From assembly GCA_003259005.1 (NCBI GenBank), contig QLII01000001.1, positions 5,316,001 to 5,380,000 of the forward strand: a DNA stretch of 64,000 nucleotides. The letters are read 5' to 3'. Positions 54,322 through 64,000 of this stretch are shown one piece after another; position 1 is the stretch's first letter; each line of letters starts with the position of its first letter. This stretch comes from Spirosoma telluris. GTDB lineage: Bacteria; Bacteroidota; Bacteroidia; Cytophagales; Spirosomataceae. The notes beneath the pieces were generated by a model. It searched no databases. It worked only from the letters and a program-made list of their open reading frames with translations, and was not told where the DNA came from. The translations under genes and the position numbers were made by a program.

Positions 54322-57044
54322 ATGATTTCAAAGACATATGCCCCCCAGGAGATTGAAGAAAAATGGTATCAGTATTGGCTTGATAACCAATTCTTTAAAT
54401 CAGTCCCCGACAACGAAAAAGAGCCTTATACCGTCGTTATTCCGCCCCCAAACGTGACAGGAGTGCTGCACATGGGCCATATGCTCAACAATACCATTCA
54501 GGATGTGCTGGTTCGTAAAGCCCGAATGGAAGGCAAAAACGCCTGTTGGGTACCGGGTACCGACCACGCCAGTATCGCTACCGAAGCGAAAGTGGTGGCA
54601 ATGCTGAAAGAAAGAGGCATTAGCAAAACCGATCTGACCCGTGATGAATTCCTGGAATACGCCTGGGAGTGGACGAATAAATACGGAGGTATCATTCTCC
54701 AACAGCTCCGCAAACTCGGTGCGTCCTGCGATTGGGATCGTACCCGCTTCACAATGGAACCCGCTCTTTACGACTCGGTTATCGATGTATTTGTTGACCT
54801 CTACAACAAAGGCCAGATTTATCGGGGCGTTCGCATGGTCAACTGGGACCCACAAGGCCGCACAGCCGTTTCTGACGAAGAGGTTATCACAAAAGAAATT
54901 CAGCAAAAGCTGGTTTATATCCGGTATGAAATAGCAGGGAGCAAGGAGCAGGGAACAGGGAATGAGCAAGTACCCGGCTCCATGCCCCCCGCTCCTAGCT
55001 ATATTACCATTGCTACCGTTCGGCCGGAAACGATTATGGCCGATGCGGCTATTGCCGTAAATCCGAACGACGAGCGGTATAAACACCTGCATGGTAAAAA
55101 AGCGGTAATTCCGCTCATCAACCGCGAAATCCCCATCATCACAGACGAGTACGTGACGATGGATTTCGGAACAGGTGGACTGAAAGTTACCCCTGCTCAC
55201 GATCCGAATGACTACGCGCTGGGTATCAAGCACAATCTGCCCGTTCTGGACACGCTAAACGACGATGGTACACTAAACGAGAAAGCACAGATTCTGGTCG
55301 GAATGGATCGATTTGCGGCTAGGAAAGCCATTATCAAATTACTGGAAGAGTCGGGCAATCTGGTAAAAACCGAAGATTACAAGTCAAACGTTGGTACGTC
55401 GGAGCGAACGGGTGCTGTTATCGAGCCAAAGCTATCGTTACAGTGGTTCCTGAAAATGGATGAACTCTCGAAGCCCGCGCTTAAGAACGTGATGGACGAT
55501 ACGATTCAACTTGTTCCCCCAAATTCAAGAACATGTACCGGTCCTGGATGGAAAACGTTCATGATTGGTGTATCAGCCGGCAATTGTGGTGGGGTCAGCG
55601 CATTCCGGCGTTTTACATGCAGGATGGAACGGTCATCGTAGCAAAAAACAAGCATGAAGCCCTGGAAAAAGTACAGCATGAAAAGCTGCTCTTTGCCATG
55701 ACCGAGGCCGATTTGACCCAGGATGAAGACGTACTGGATACCTGGTTCTCCTCCTGGCTTTGGCCTATATCGGTATTCGATGGTCTGAAAGACCCAAATA
55801 ACGCCGATATTAATTACTACTATCCAACGAACGATCTGGTTACAGCGCCCGAAATTCTGTTTTTCTGGGTTGCCCGGATGATTATCGCTGGCTACGAGTA
55901 CCGGGGTGAAGCTCCGTTCAAAAATGTGTATCTGACCGGCATTGTCCGCGATAAGTTGGGTCGCAAGATGTCGAAATCGTTAGGTAACTCACCTGATCCC
56001 CTCGACTTGATTGAAAAATACGGTGCCGATGGTGTTCGGACAGGTATGCTATTCAGTTCGGCAGCAGGTAACGACCTGATGTTCGATGAAAAATTAGTAG
56101 AGCAAGGTCGAAACTTCAGCAACAAAATATGGAATGCATTCCGGTTAGTGAAAGGCTGGACGGTTAATGAATCGATTGACGGCACAACAAATCAATTGGC
56201 TATCAACTGGTTTGAATCGAAACTGAATACAACGCTGATCCAGATCGAAGACGACTTCAGCAAGTTTCGCATTTCAGACGCTTTGCAGGCTGTTTATAAG
56301 CTTATCTGGGATGATTTCTGTTCGCAGTACCTCGAACTCATTAAACCCGCTTTCGACACGGCTACCGGCACGCCACAGCCTATAGATAGCGTTACGTATG
56401 AGGCTACGATCAACTTCTTCGAACGATTAATGGGATTAGCTCACCCCTTCATGCCGTTTATTACCGAAGAAATCTGGCAGGACATTCGTGACCGGAAAGA
56501 AGGCGATAGTATTTGTATTGCTCCTTTCCCGAAAGCAGGAATTGTCGATACACAGATTCTGACTGATTTTGAGACGCTGTTTGATATCATCTCTAACGTT
56601 CGGAACATTCGGAATGCAAAGCAGATTTCGCCCAAAACCGAACTTCCCCTGGCAATCAAAACAGCTACGCCCAAACGCTTCGAGGCATTAGAGTCGCTGG
56701 TTCAGAAAATGGCAAATGTTTCATCGTTCAGCTACATTGGCGAGAATATTGCTGGTGAATCTACACTGGGTGATTCCATGCTGGGCGTTTCGTTTCTACT
56801 GAAGAGCGATGAGTTCTTCATCAATCTGGCGGGCGAGATCGACGTAGAGCAAGAAATTGCCGCTACTCGTAAAGAGTTGGAGTATAATATCGGCTTCCGC
56901 GATTCGGTATTAAAAAAGCTATCGAACGAGAAGTTTGTCGCTAATGCCAAGCCCGAAGTTATTGAGCGTGAGCGTCAGAAACTTGCTGATGCCGAATCTA
57001 AGATTCAGGCATTAGAACAGCGACTCAAGGATTTAGGAGCGTAG
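54322..57044 (+). CDS. valS: Valyl-tRNA synthetase (one apparent frameshift)
   Basis: About 907 aa after repair. HIGH motif in PPPNVTGVLHMGHMLN, editing domain ITIATVRPETIMADAAIAV, KMSKSLGN second motif, and a C-terminal coiled coil (EIDVEQEIAATRKELEYN). The break is a five-C run at 55516-55520; a sixth gives LVPPKFKNMYRSWMENVHDW. In the editing-domain edge after KLVYIRYEIAG lies an extra stretch of about 20 residues (SKEQGTGNEQVPGSMPPAPS) encoded by GGGAGCAAGGAGCAGGG-like DNA, not normal for ValRS. Confidence 0.95.
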
Positions 57045-57122
57045 GTAACGATGAACTTTGTCCTGTTTACTTCCTGATTATGAACCCTTTTTTGCCACTC
57101 AGGAAATATTAACAATAATTTT

Positions 57123-57168
57123 AAGGCAATAATACAATTATTTGGTCAAATAATTGTATTATTGCCTT
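57123..57168 (+). terminator. Perfect 22-bp hairpin after valS
   Basis: AAGGCAATAATACAATTATT and TG (57123-57144) pairs with 57147-57168, two-base centre. It is AT rich, followed by CTATCATT. Likely valS transcript end or stability element. Confidence 0.75.
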
Positions 57169-57187
57169 CTATCATTCCCTGTCATCA

Positions 57188-57706
57188 ATGAACAAGTGCA
57201 TCTTTTTGGATCGCGACGGTGTATTAAACGAAGATCGAACGGACTACGTCTATCGCGTTGAGGACTTCATCATTCCTGATGGCGTGCCGGAAGCATTGCG
57301 GTTGTTGAAGGATGCGGGCTATTTGCTGATCGTCATAACGAATCAGGCAGGTATCGCCAAGGGCCTTTATACTCGTGATGATGTGATGCTTTGTTATAAC
57401 TATTTACAGGATCAGTGCGGCAAGCTCATTGATGATATTTACTACTGCCCGCATCATCCCAAATATGACACAGAGTCGCTTACGCGTAAGCCAGGATCAT
57501 TATTGCTCGAAAAAGCGATGGCTAAATACAACATTGCCCCCGATAGTTCCTGGATGATTGGCGATGCCTTGCGCGATATGCAGGCGGGTAAACGGGTAGG
57601 CGTTCGAACGGTCCGAATTGCTCATGAGCCTCAACTTTCGGCAGAGTGTGATGGGTGCGCCACAAGCTTATTAGAAGCCTCCCGATTTGTACTGGAATAT
57701 GCCTAA
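57188..57706 (+). CDS. HAD-IIIA phosphatase, GmhB-like (heptose bisphosphate or histidinol phosphate type)
   Basis: A 172-aa HAD enzyme: FLDRDGVLNED (catalytic DxD), VITNQAGIAKGLYT, the zinc loop CPHHP, RKPGSLLLEKAMAKYNI (Lys motif) and SWMIGDALRDMQAG (last Asp pair). GmhB dephosphorylates D-glycero-D-manno-heptose 1,7-bisphosphate in LPS synthesis; the related HisB-N phosphatase acts in histidine synthesis. The chromosomal distance from the his operon (4 kb, other strand) does not decide it, so the symbol is left open. Confidence 0.85.
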   Translation: MNKCIFLDRDGVLNEDRTDYVYRVEDFIIPDGVPEALRLLKDAGYLLIVITNQAGIAKGLYTRDDVMLCYNYLQDQCGKLIDDIYYCPHHPKYDTESLTRKPGSLLLEKAMAKYNIAPDSSWMIGDALRDMQAGKRVGVRTVRIAHEPQLSAECDGCATSLLEASRFVLEYA

Positions 57707-57740
57707 GGGCTACTTATACCAGTTTTACTGAGATAAACAT

Positions 57741-57780
57741 AGAAATACCTCAATCCATCGCGATGGATTGAGGTATTTCT
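57741..57780. terminator. Perfect 40-bp palindrome
   Basis: 57741-57780 is an exact palindrome (AGAAATACCTCAATCCATCG and its reverse complement), lying between the convergent GmhB-like gene and the small lipoprotein gene. It may serve both. Confidence 0.8.
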
Positions 57781-57799
57781 ATAACGAATAAACAGTTTT

Positions 57800-57925
57800 C
57801 TACACTCGTGCCTGCGTCGACGTAGGCTTCTGCGTACTGCCATATGCTGGACAGTTTGCTTTGCGGGAACATGACCCCAGCGAAAGCGTCGCTAGAATAG
57901 TCCCCAAAATCAGTAGCTTTTTCAT
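57800..57925 (-). CDS. 41-residue putative lipoprotein
   Basis: A short frame from ATG 57925 to TAG 57802-57800. It encodes a clear lipoprotein signal, MKKLLILGTILATLSLGSC, with the lipidated Cys at residue 19, followed by a 22-residue mature part, SRKANCPAYGSTQKPTSTQ plus ARV, rich in polar residues with one more Cys. It lies in a 305-base gap that otherwise has only a palindrome. The signal-peptide pattern makes coding likely; no function is known. It is upstream of no gene on its strand except convergent ones. Confidence 0.7.
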   Translation of the reverse strand: MKKLLILGTILATLSLGSCSRKANCPAYGSTQKPTSTQARV

Positions 57926-58011
57926 GAAGTTATAAGTCCGTTTTCTCGTTAACCTTCAGATTATTAAACGAAAATAGTGCCAAAAACAGTACGAATCCTC
58001 TTTTGTATCGA

Positions 58012-59496
58012 CTAATTTTCCTCTTTCACCAGCTCCACTTCTTCCTCACGCTCTTCAGCGGCTTCTGTGGCCTCCAATTCAGTCATTCCAGGTTCAGCAC
58101 CGCCATAGCCTAAAATCTTCAGCATAACCTCGCTATTTTGCTCAGGAGCGAACAAACGAGTCCTTAGGTTACCTTCCTCATCCTTATCCACGATAACGTG
58201 CTGAGGGGCCGGAATCAGGCAATGCTGAATACCACCATAACCACCTAACGATTCCTGATAAGCACCCGTATGGAACAGGCCAATATACTGATCTTCGGTA
58301 TCCTGATCGAAAATTGGCAAGTACAAATCAGCACTGTGGGCCTCCGTATTATAAAAATCGTGCGAATCGCAGGTTAGGCCACCCAGATTTACCTTTTGAT
58401 AAGGATTGTCCCAGTTATTAACCGACAGCATGATGTATTTCTGTCCTAAACCCCAGGAATCAGGTAACTGTGTAATAAACGAGCCATCGATCATGTACCA
58501 CAGTTCTTTATCATTCTGTAGCTTCTGATCAATTACTTTGTAAATAACCGCTCCGCTTTCCCCAACCGTGTATGAGCCAAATTCCGTAAAAATATGGGGT
58601 ACCGGTACATTGCTCTTATTACAAATCCACTGAATACTTTCCACGATTTGATCAATCATGGCCTGGTAATCGTATGTAAATTGAAAAGACGTTTGTATCG
58701 GCATGCCTCCACCAATGTCGATTGAATCGAGATCAGGGCACATCTTGCGCAGTTCACAGTACTTGTACATAAACCGGCTCAACTCACTCCAGTAATACGC
58801 ACTGTCTTTAATGCCCGTATTGATAAAGAAGTGCAACATTTTCAGCTTGAACTTCTCATTTGACTGGATCTTGCTCCGGTACAACTCATTTACATCGCTA
58901 TAACGAACGCCCAGACGCGAGGTGTAGAAAGCAAAGTTAGGTTCCTCGTCTGTAGCGATTCTAATACCGAAATTGACCGTGTCAGCAGTTATAGAATTTT
59001 CGTAGGCCTCAATTTCCTTGAGGTTGTCAAGCACTGGAATACAGTTTGTGAAGCCGTCATTGATGAGTTCACTAATATATTGCGTATACAAAGGCCGCTT
59101 GTAGCCATTGCAAACGATGTATGTACTCTTGGATACCTTGCCCATCTTGACTAATTCCCGAATGATTGGAATGTCGTAGGCCGATGAGGTTTCCAGATGA
59201 ATATTATTTTTTAGGGCCTCTTCGAGCACAAACCGGAAATGGGATGACTTCGTACAGTAGCAATATGTATAATTTCCCTTGTAATTATACCGCTTCATCG
59301 CATTCTTGAACAGCAATTTTGCATGCTCTATATGCTCCGTTATTTTCGGTAAATACGTTAGTTTCAAGGGTGTACCGTACTCCTTGACAATGTCCATCAA
59401 TGGGACATTATTGAACATCAGTTCATTGTTCTCGACATTGAACTCCCTCGTTGGGAATTCAAACGTCTGGTCAATCAGATCATAGTATGTCTTCAT
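58012..59496 (-). CDS. Biosynthetic arginine decarboxylase-like PLP enzyme
   Basis: 494 aa from ATG 59496 (MKTYYDLIDQTFEFPTREFN). The alanine-racemase-like barrel starts around residue 45 with YCYCTKSSHFRFVLEEAL (the Lys of YCTKSS-type is the PLP site). Other marks are LETSSAYDIPIIRELV, IDIGGGMPIQTSF (PLP phosphate) and LGGLTCDSHDFYN with the catalytic Cys-Asp. A Glu-rich tail (EATEAAEEREEEVELVKEEN) follows. It probably makes agmatine for polyamine synthesis; lysine or diaminopimelate decarboxylase cannot be excluded. The longer 5' frame (to 59580) is repeat sequence. Confidence 0.85.
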   Translation of the reverse strand: MKTYYDLIDQTFEFPTREFNVENNELMFNNVPLMDIVKEYGTPLKLTYLPKITEHIEHAKLLFKNAMKRYNYKGNYTYCYCTKSSHFRFVLEEALKNNIHLETSSAYDIPIIRELVKMGKVSKSTYIVCNGYKRPLYTQYISELINDGFTNCIPVLDNLKEIEAYENSITADTVNFGIRIATDEEPNFAFYTSRLGVRYSDVNELYRSKIQSNEKFKLKMLHFFINTGIKDSAYYWSELSRFMYKYCELRKMCPDLDSIDIGGGMPIQTSFQFTYDYQAMIDQIVESIQWICNKSNVPVPHIFTEFGSYTVGESGAVIYKVIDQKLQNDKELWYMIDGSFITQLPDSWGLGQKYIMLSVNNWDNPYQKVNLGGLTCDSHDFYNTEAHSADLYLPIFDQDTEDQYIGLFHTGAYQESLGGYGGIQHCLIPAPQHVIVDKDEEGNLRTRLFAPEQNSEVMLKILGYGGAEPGMTELEATEAAEEREEEVELVKEEN

Positions 59497-59521
59497 CCCT
59501 ACGTTCGACGCATAAAATTGG

Positions 59522-59547
59522 TGGTCCGGCATTCCGGTGGTCCGGCA
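59522..59547. repeat. TGGTCCGGCA direct repeats upstream of the decarboxylase
   Basis: TGGTCCGGCA occurs at 59522-59531 and 59538-59547, and a near copy (TAGTCCGGCATTC) at 59612. CCGGCATTCCGG and CCGGCAAACCGG give short hairpins. They could hold an operator or be remnants of an intergenic repeat; no role can be shown. Confidence 0.6.
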
Positions 59548-59800
59548 AACCGGTTTTCCGCTGTTGCGGTTGTGGCTCAAAAAACAGGCACGAATTTAGA
59601 CACTAAAATGGTAGTCCGGCATTCAGGCTTTCCAAGTAAAGACGATTCGTAAGCTTGTCAACGAAAAAGCAAACGGTTTGATTCGGAAATTACAGAAATT
59701 TAATACTATCAAAACATACAAATCAGCCTACTGTTTAAGTTCATCGGGCAAACCAAAAAGAAGCCGTACTTTTGCCCCTCGACACTGACTGATTTAACGA

Positions 59801-61180
59801 ATGCCCCAGTCTATTCATTTTATTTCCATCGGCGGTAGCGCTATGCATAATCTGGCATTAGCGCTCCAGCAACAAGGTCATAGTATTACTGGCTCCGACG
59901 AGACCATTTACGAACCTTCACGAACACGTCTACAACAGCATAACCTGCTACCTGCCAAAATAGGTTGGTTTCCTGATAAAGTCAACACCGATTTAGATGC
60001 GGTTATTGTTGGAATGCACGTCCGTAAGGATAATCCAGAATTGGCAAAAGCACTTGAATTAGGCCTGCCAGTTTATTCGTATCCCGAATTCATTTATCAG
60101 CAAAGCCAGCAGAAGCAACGCGTAGTCATAGCGGGAAGTCATGGAAAAACAACAATTGCAGCTATGATTCTGCACGTGTTGAAATACCATAACCGAATCT
60201 TCGATTACTGGATTGGCGATCCAATTGATGACTTTGATGCAACTGTTAGATTGTCTTTAACAGCACCGCTAATTATTATTGAAGGCGATGAGTATGCATC
60301 GTCTCCTATTGATTCTCGTCCAAAGTTCCTTCATTATAAGCCTCATATTGCGCTCATAAGTGGCATTGCGTGGGATCATATTAATTTATATCCAACCTGG
60401 GATGAGTATGTTGATCAATTCGAGTCATTAGCCGAGGCTATGCCCAAAGCGGGTATACTTATTTTCGATGAGTCAGACGATATGCTTGATGTCATTGGTC
60501 AGAAGGAACGTGATGATATAACTAAGATCCCGTATTTTCCCCATCCAAGCAAAATTGTTAATGGACAAACCTATCTGATCACAAAACAGGCAAAACAAAT
60601 ACCTATTCAGCTATTTGGTCAACATAATCTCAAGAATGTTGCTGGGGCAATGACTGTTTGTGACCGGATTGGCATCACAGAAGAACAGTTTTACGAAGCG
60701 ATTCCAAGCTTCAAAGGGGTAAGCTTCAGGTTAGAAAAAATCGCAGAGTCAGCCAAACGAATTGTTTATCGTGATTTAGCTCATTCACCAGCTAAAGTTG
60801 AAGCGGCAACTGAAGCAGTCAAACAACAATTTCCTTCCAGAAAACTAATCGCCATTGCTGAGCTTCATACGTTCAGCAGCTTAAACAAAGACTTTCTGGA
60901 TCAATACAATGGAACAATGAATGCGGCTGATGAAGCTGTAGTATTTATTGATACAAAAACGTTAGCCAATAATCACCTGAGCTCGATTACAACTGACGAA
61001 GTTAAAGAGGCATTCGATCACAAGAATTTATACGTTTTTACAGATGTCGCTGCGCTTCAGGATTATTTACGGGCTAAGCAACATGACGGAGACCAAATTT
61101 TCTTGTTAATGAGTTCCGGAACGTTCGACGGAATGAACATAAAGAATTTAGCAGACGAATTAACCCACAACGAACATTAG
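59801..61180 (+). CDS. Mpl-like Mur ligase (UDP-MurNAc:tripeptide ligase family)
   Basis: 459 aa. The N-terminal Rossmann-like domain is HFISIGGSAMHNLALALQQQ, the ATP loop AGSHGKTTIAAMILHVLK (about residue 110), the central IEGDEYASSPID and HINLYPTWDEYVDQFESLAE match MurC/Mpl. Mpl attaches the tripeptide Ala-Glu-DAP to UDP-MurNAc during peptidoglycan recycling. The family split between Mpl and MurC is not certain, but the HFISIGGSAM start favours Mpl. TACTTTTG at 59767-59774 fits the -7 element. A LOG gene follows 41 bases later. Confidence 0.87.
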   Translation: MPQSIHFISIGGSAMHNLALALQQQGHSITGSDETIYEPSRTRLQQHNLLPAKIGWFPDKVNTDLDAVIVGMHVRKDNPELAKALELGLPVYSYPEFIYQQSQQKQRVVIAGSHGKTTIAAMILHVLKYHNRIFDYWIGDPIDDFDATVRLSLTAPLIIIEGDEYASSPIDSRPKFLHYKPHIALISGIAWDHINLYPTWDEYVDQFESLAEAMPKAGILIFDESDDMLDVIGQKERDDITKIPYFPHPSKIVNGQTYLITKQAKQIPIQLFGQHNLKNVAGAMTVCDRIGITEEQFYEAIPSFKGVSFRLEKIAESAKRIVYRDLAHSPAKVEAATEAVKQQFPSRKLIAIAELHTFSSLNKDFLDQYNGTMNAADEAVVFIDTKTLANNHLSSITTDEVKEAFDHKNLYVFTDVAALQDYLRAKQHDGDQIFLLMSSGTFDGMNIKNLADELTHNEH

Positions 61181-61221
61181 TTAGTTTTTATAAACAGATG
61201 GTTTCAAACCGTCTCTCATTT

Positions 61222-61772
61222 ATGCAAAGCATTGTTGTTTATTGCGCATCAAGTCTCGGCACAAATCCAATTTATAACGAAGTCGCTGTTGAACTTGGCG
61301 AAAAGATGGCCGCCCGTAACATCCGCCTTATTTATGGGGCGGTGGTTTTGGCTTGATGGGTAATGTCGCTAACGCTGTTTTACAAGCAAATGGCGAAGTA
61401 ACGGGAGTAATTCCCAATTTTTTAGCGGACCTTGAAGTTGCTCATACCACGCTTACGGAATTGCATTTTGTCGAAACGATGCACGAGCGGAAGTTTAAGA
61501 TGGTACAATTATCAAAAGGGGTTATTACGCTTCCTGGTGGCTATGGCACACTTGACGAATTATTCGAGATTTTAGCCTGGCGACAACTTAAGCTTTATGA
61601 CGGTCCAGTTGCCATTATTAACATTAACGGCTATTATGACCTAATGCTTCAACAACTCGACCGGATGGTATCGGATGGCTTTTTAAAGGCTGAAAATCGT
61701 GGACTACTGCTCGTTGCCAATTCGGTTGATGAAGCCCTTCAAATGATAAGCGATTTCTGGGAATCCCTATAG
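61222..61772 (+). CDS. LOG family protein (one apparent frameshift)
   Basis: About 183 aa after repair. ATG 61222 gives MQSIVVYCASSLGTNPIYNE, the usual start; an in-frame ATG at 61198 adds eight residues. The signature is GVITLPGGYGTLDELFEI (PGGxGTxxE). The break is GGGG 61336-61339; a fifth G gives RLIYGGGGFGLMGNVANAVL. LOG proteins release free bases from nucleoside monophosphates (cytokinin riboside phosphoribohydrolase in plants). The bacterial substrate is uncertain. It ends at a bidirectional terminator. Confidence 0.88.
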
Positions 61773-61807
61773 CTTGTTGCTAGTTTTCTCAACTAGCTTA
61801 AAAACGC

Positions 61808-61838
61808 AAAAAGGCCTGTCCGTTTGGACAGGCCTTTC
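61808..61838. terminator. Bidirectional terminator between LOG gene and rRNA operon
   Basis: AAAGGCCTGTCC (61810-61821) pairs with GGACAGGCCTTT (61826-61837), four-base loop. T-runs are present on both strands (TTTCTT on plus, TTTTT on minus), so it closes both the convergent LOG gene and the rRNA operon. Confidence 0.88.
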
Positions 61839-61849
61839 TTCATTTCATT

Positions 61850-61964
61850 CAGGTGGCACCTTCCTACTCTCCCGCTTGTGACAGCAGTACCATCGGCAGT
61901 ACGGGGCTTAACGGCTCTGTTCGAGATGGAAGAGGTGAACACCCGCCTTACCAGCACCAACCTG
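61850..61964 (-). rRNA. rrf: 5S ribosomal RNA
   Basis: The minus strand reads GGGTGTTCACCTCTTCCATC, then CGAACAGAGCCGTTAAGCCC and CGATGGTACTGC, all universal 5S landmarks. Terminal pairing CAGGT/ACCTG sets the ends. It is 3' of the 23S gene, in the normal order. Confidence 0.93.
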
Positions 61965-62090
61965 ATTGACTCTTCTGATCAATAACGATCAATGTCTTAT
62001 GTCTTTTTCCCCACAGAGAGAGACTCTGATTCACTTGCAATTCCTAACTCCTTACCGATTCCTCCTAGAGCACTCTCCTTAAGTAACAAC

Positions 62091-64000
<1,910 letters not shown>

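Noticed and set aside
54400..55233. 277-codon minus-strand open frame inside valS
   Set aside because: Antisense to conserved ValRS motifs, with a composition typical of a shadow frame.
10140..61339. Reading the frameshifted genes as true pseudogenes
   Set aside because: All are one-base losses in homopolymers, both halves are highly conserved, and essential genes such as cysS and valS are included.

Overview
This 64 kb window looks like a chromosome segment of a Spirosoma-like member of the Cytophagales (Bacteroidota). The evidence is a SusC/SusD glycan-uptake locus, a GldB-type gliding lipoprotein, many SPII lipoproteins, promoters of the form TTG-N19-TAnnTTTG, weak ribosome binding sites, and several families best known from this phylum. 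Assignment to the genus is inference; no 16S is present, only the 3' part of 23S and a 5S.

Layout. 1-2.5 kb: the end of mutL and two rhomboid-fold membrane proteins. 2.7-6 kb: dxs and lysC. 6.3-18.1 kb: a polysaccharide utilisation locus with a NarL-type response regulator, a TPR sensor kinase, SusC, SusD, a surface glycan-binding lipoprotein, a GH26 mannanase and a GH9 glucanase, probably for a beta-mannan or glucomannan. 18-31 kb: a malate synthase-like protein, a class IV aminotransferase, bioF-bioD, oxidoreductases, ybeY, a polysaccharide deacetylase, a CN-hydrolase, a pair of ferritin-like exported proteins and a PfkB kinase. 31-43.6 kb: an acyltransferase-fold protein, cysS, a SulP transporter with beta-carbonic anhydrase, an M28 peptidase, nadD, gmk, an ECF sigma factor with a possible anti-sigma factor, and an HdrB/HdrC-like iron-sulfur pair. 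43.7 kb: tRNA-Phe. 44-50 kb: a membrane MutS-like ATPase, Fur, an MsbA-type ABC exporter, GldB and a beta-barrel protein. 50.4-53.2 kb: a hisH-hisA-GNAT-hisF operon. 53-61.8 kb: DUF72, valS, a GmhB-like phosphatase, a 41-aa lipoprotein, arginine decarboxylase, an Mpl-like ligase and a LOG protein. 61.85-64 kb: 5S and partial 23S rRNA on the minus strand.

Main discoveries. (1) Upstream of hisH lies what looks like a complete ribosome-mediated attenuator: an exact promoter, a 15-codon leader peptide containing N-H-R-H-H-H, a possible 1:2 pairing, an 8-bp 2:3 antiterminator and a terminator six bases before hisH. (2) Fourteen genes are broken by about 18 one-base deletions, almost all in G or C runs. 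These are most likely sequencing errors, so the genes are annotated whole. (3) Many intergenic gaps are filled by long inverted repeats of unrelated sequence. One family (GTAACGCGGGT...) occurs twice and supplies the stop codon of the adjacent gene at the same offset in fur and hisH. (4) valS and hisF share a GGGAGCAGGG-type sequence as in-frame insertions at surface-loop positions. (5) Two perfect DnaA boxes form an inverted pair upstream of bioF.
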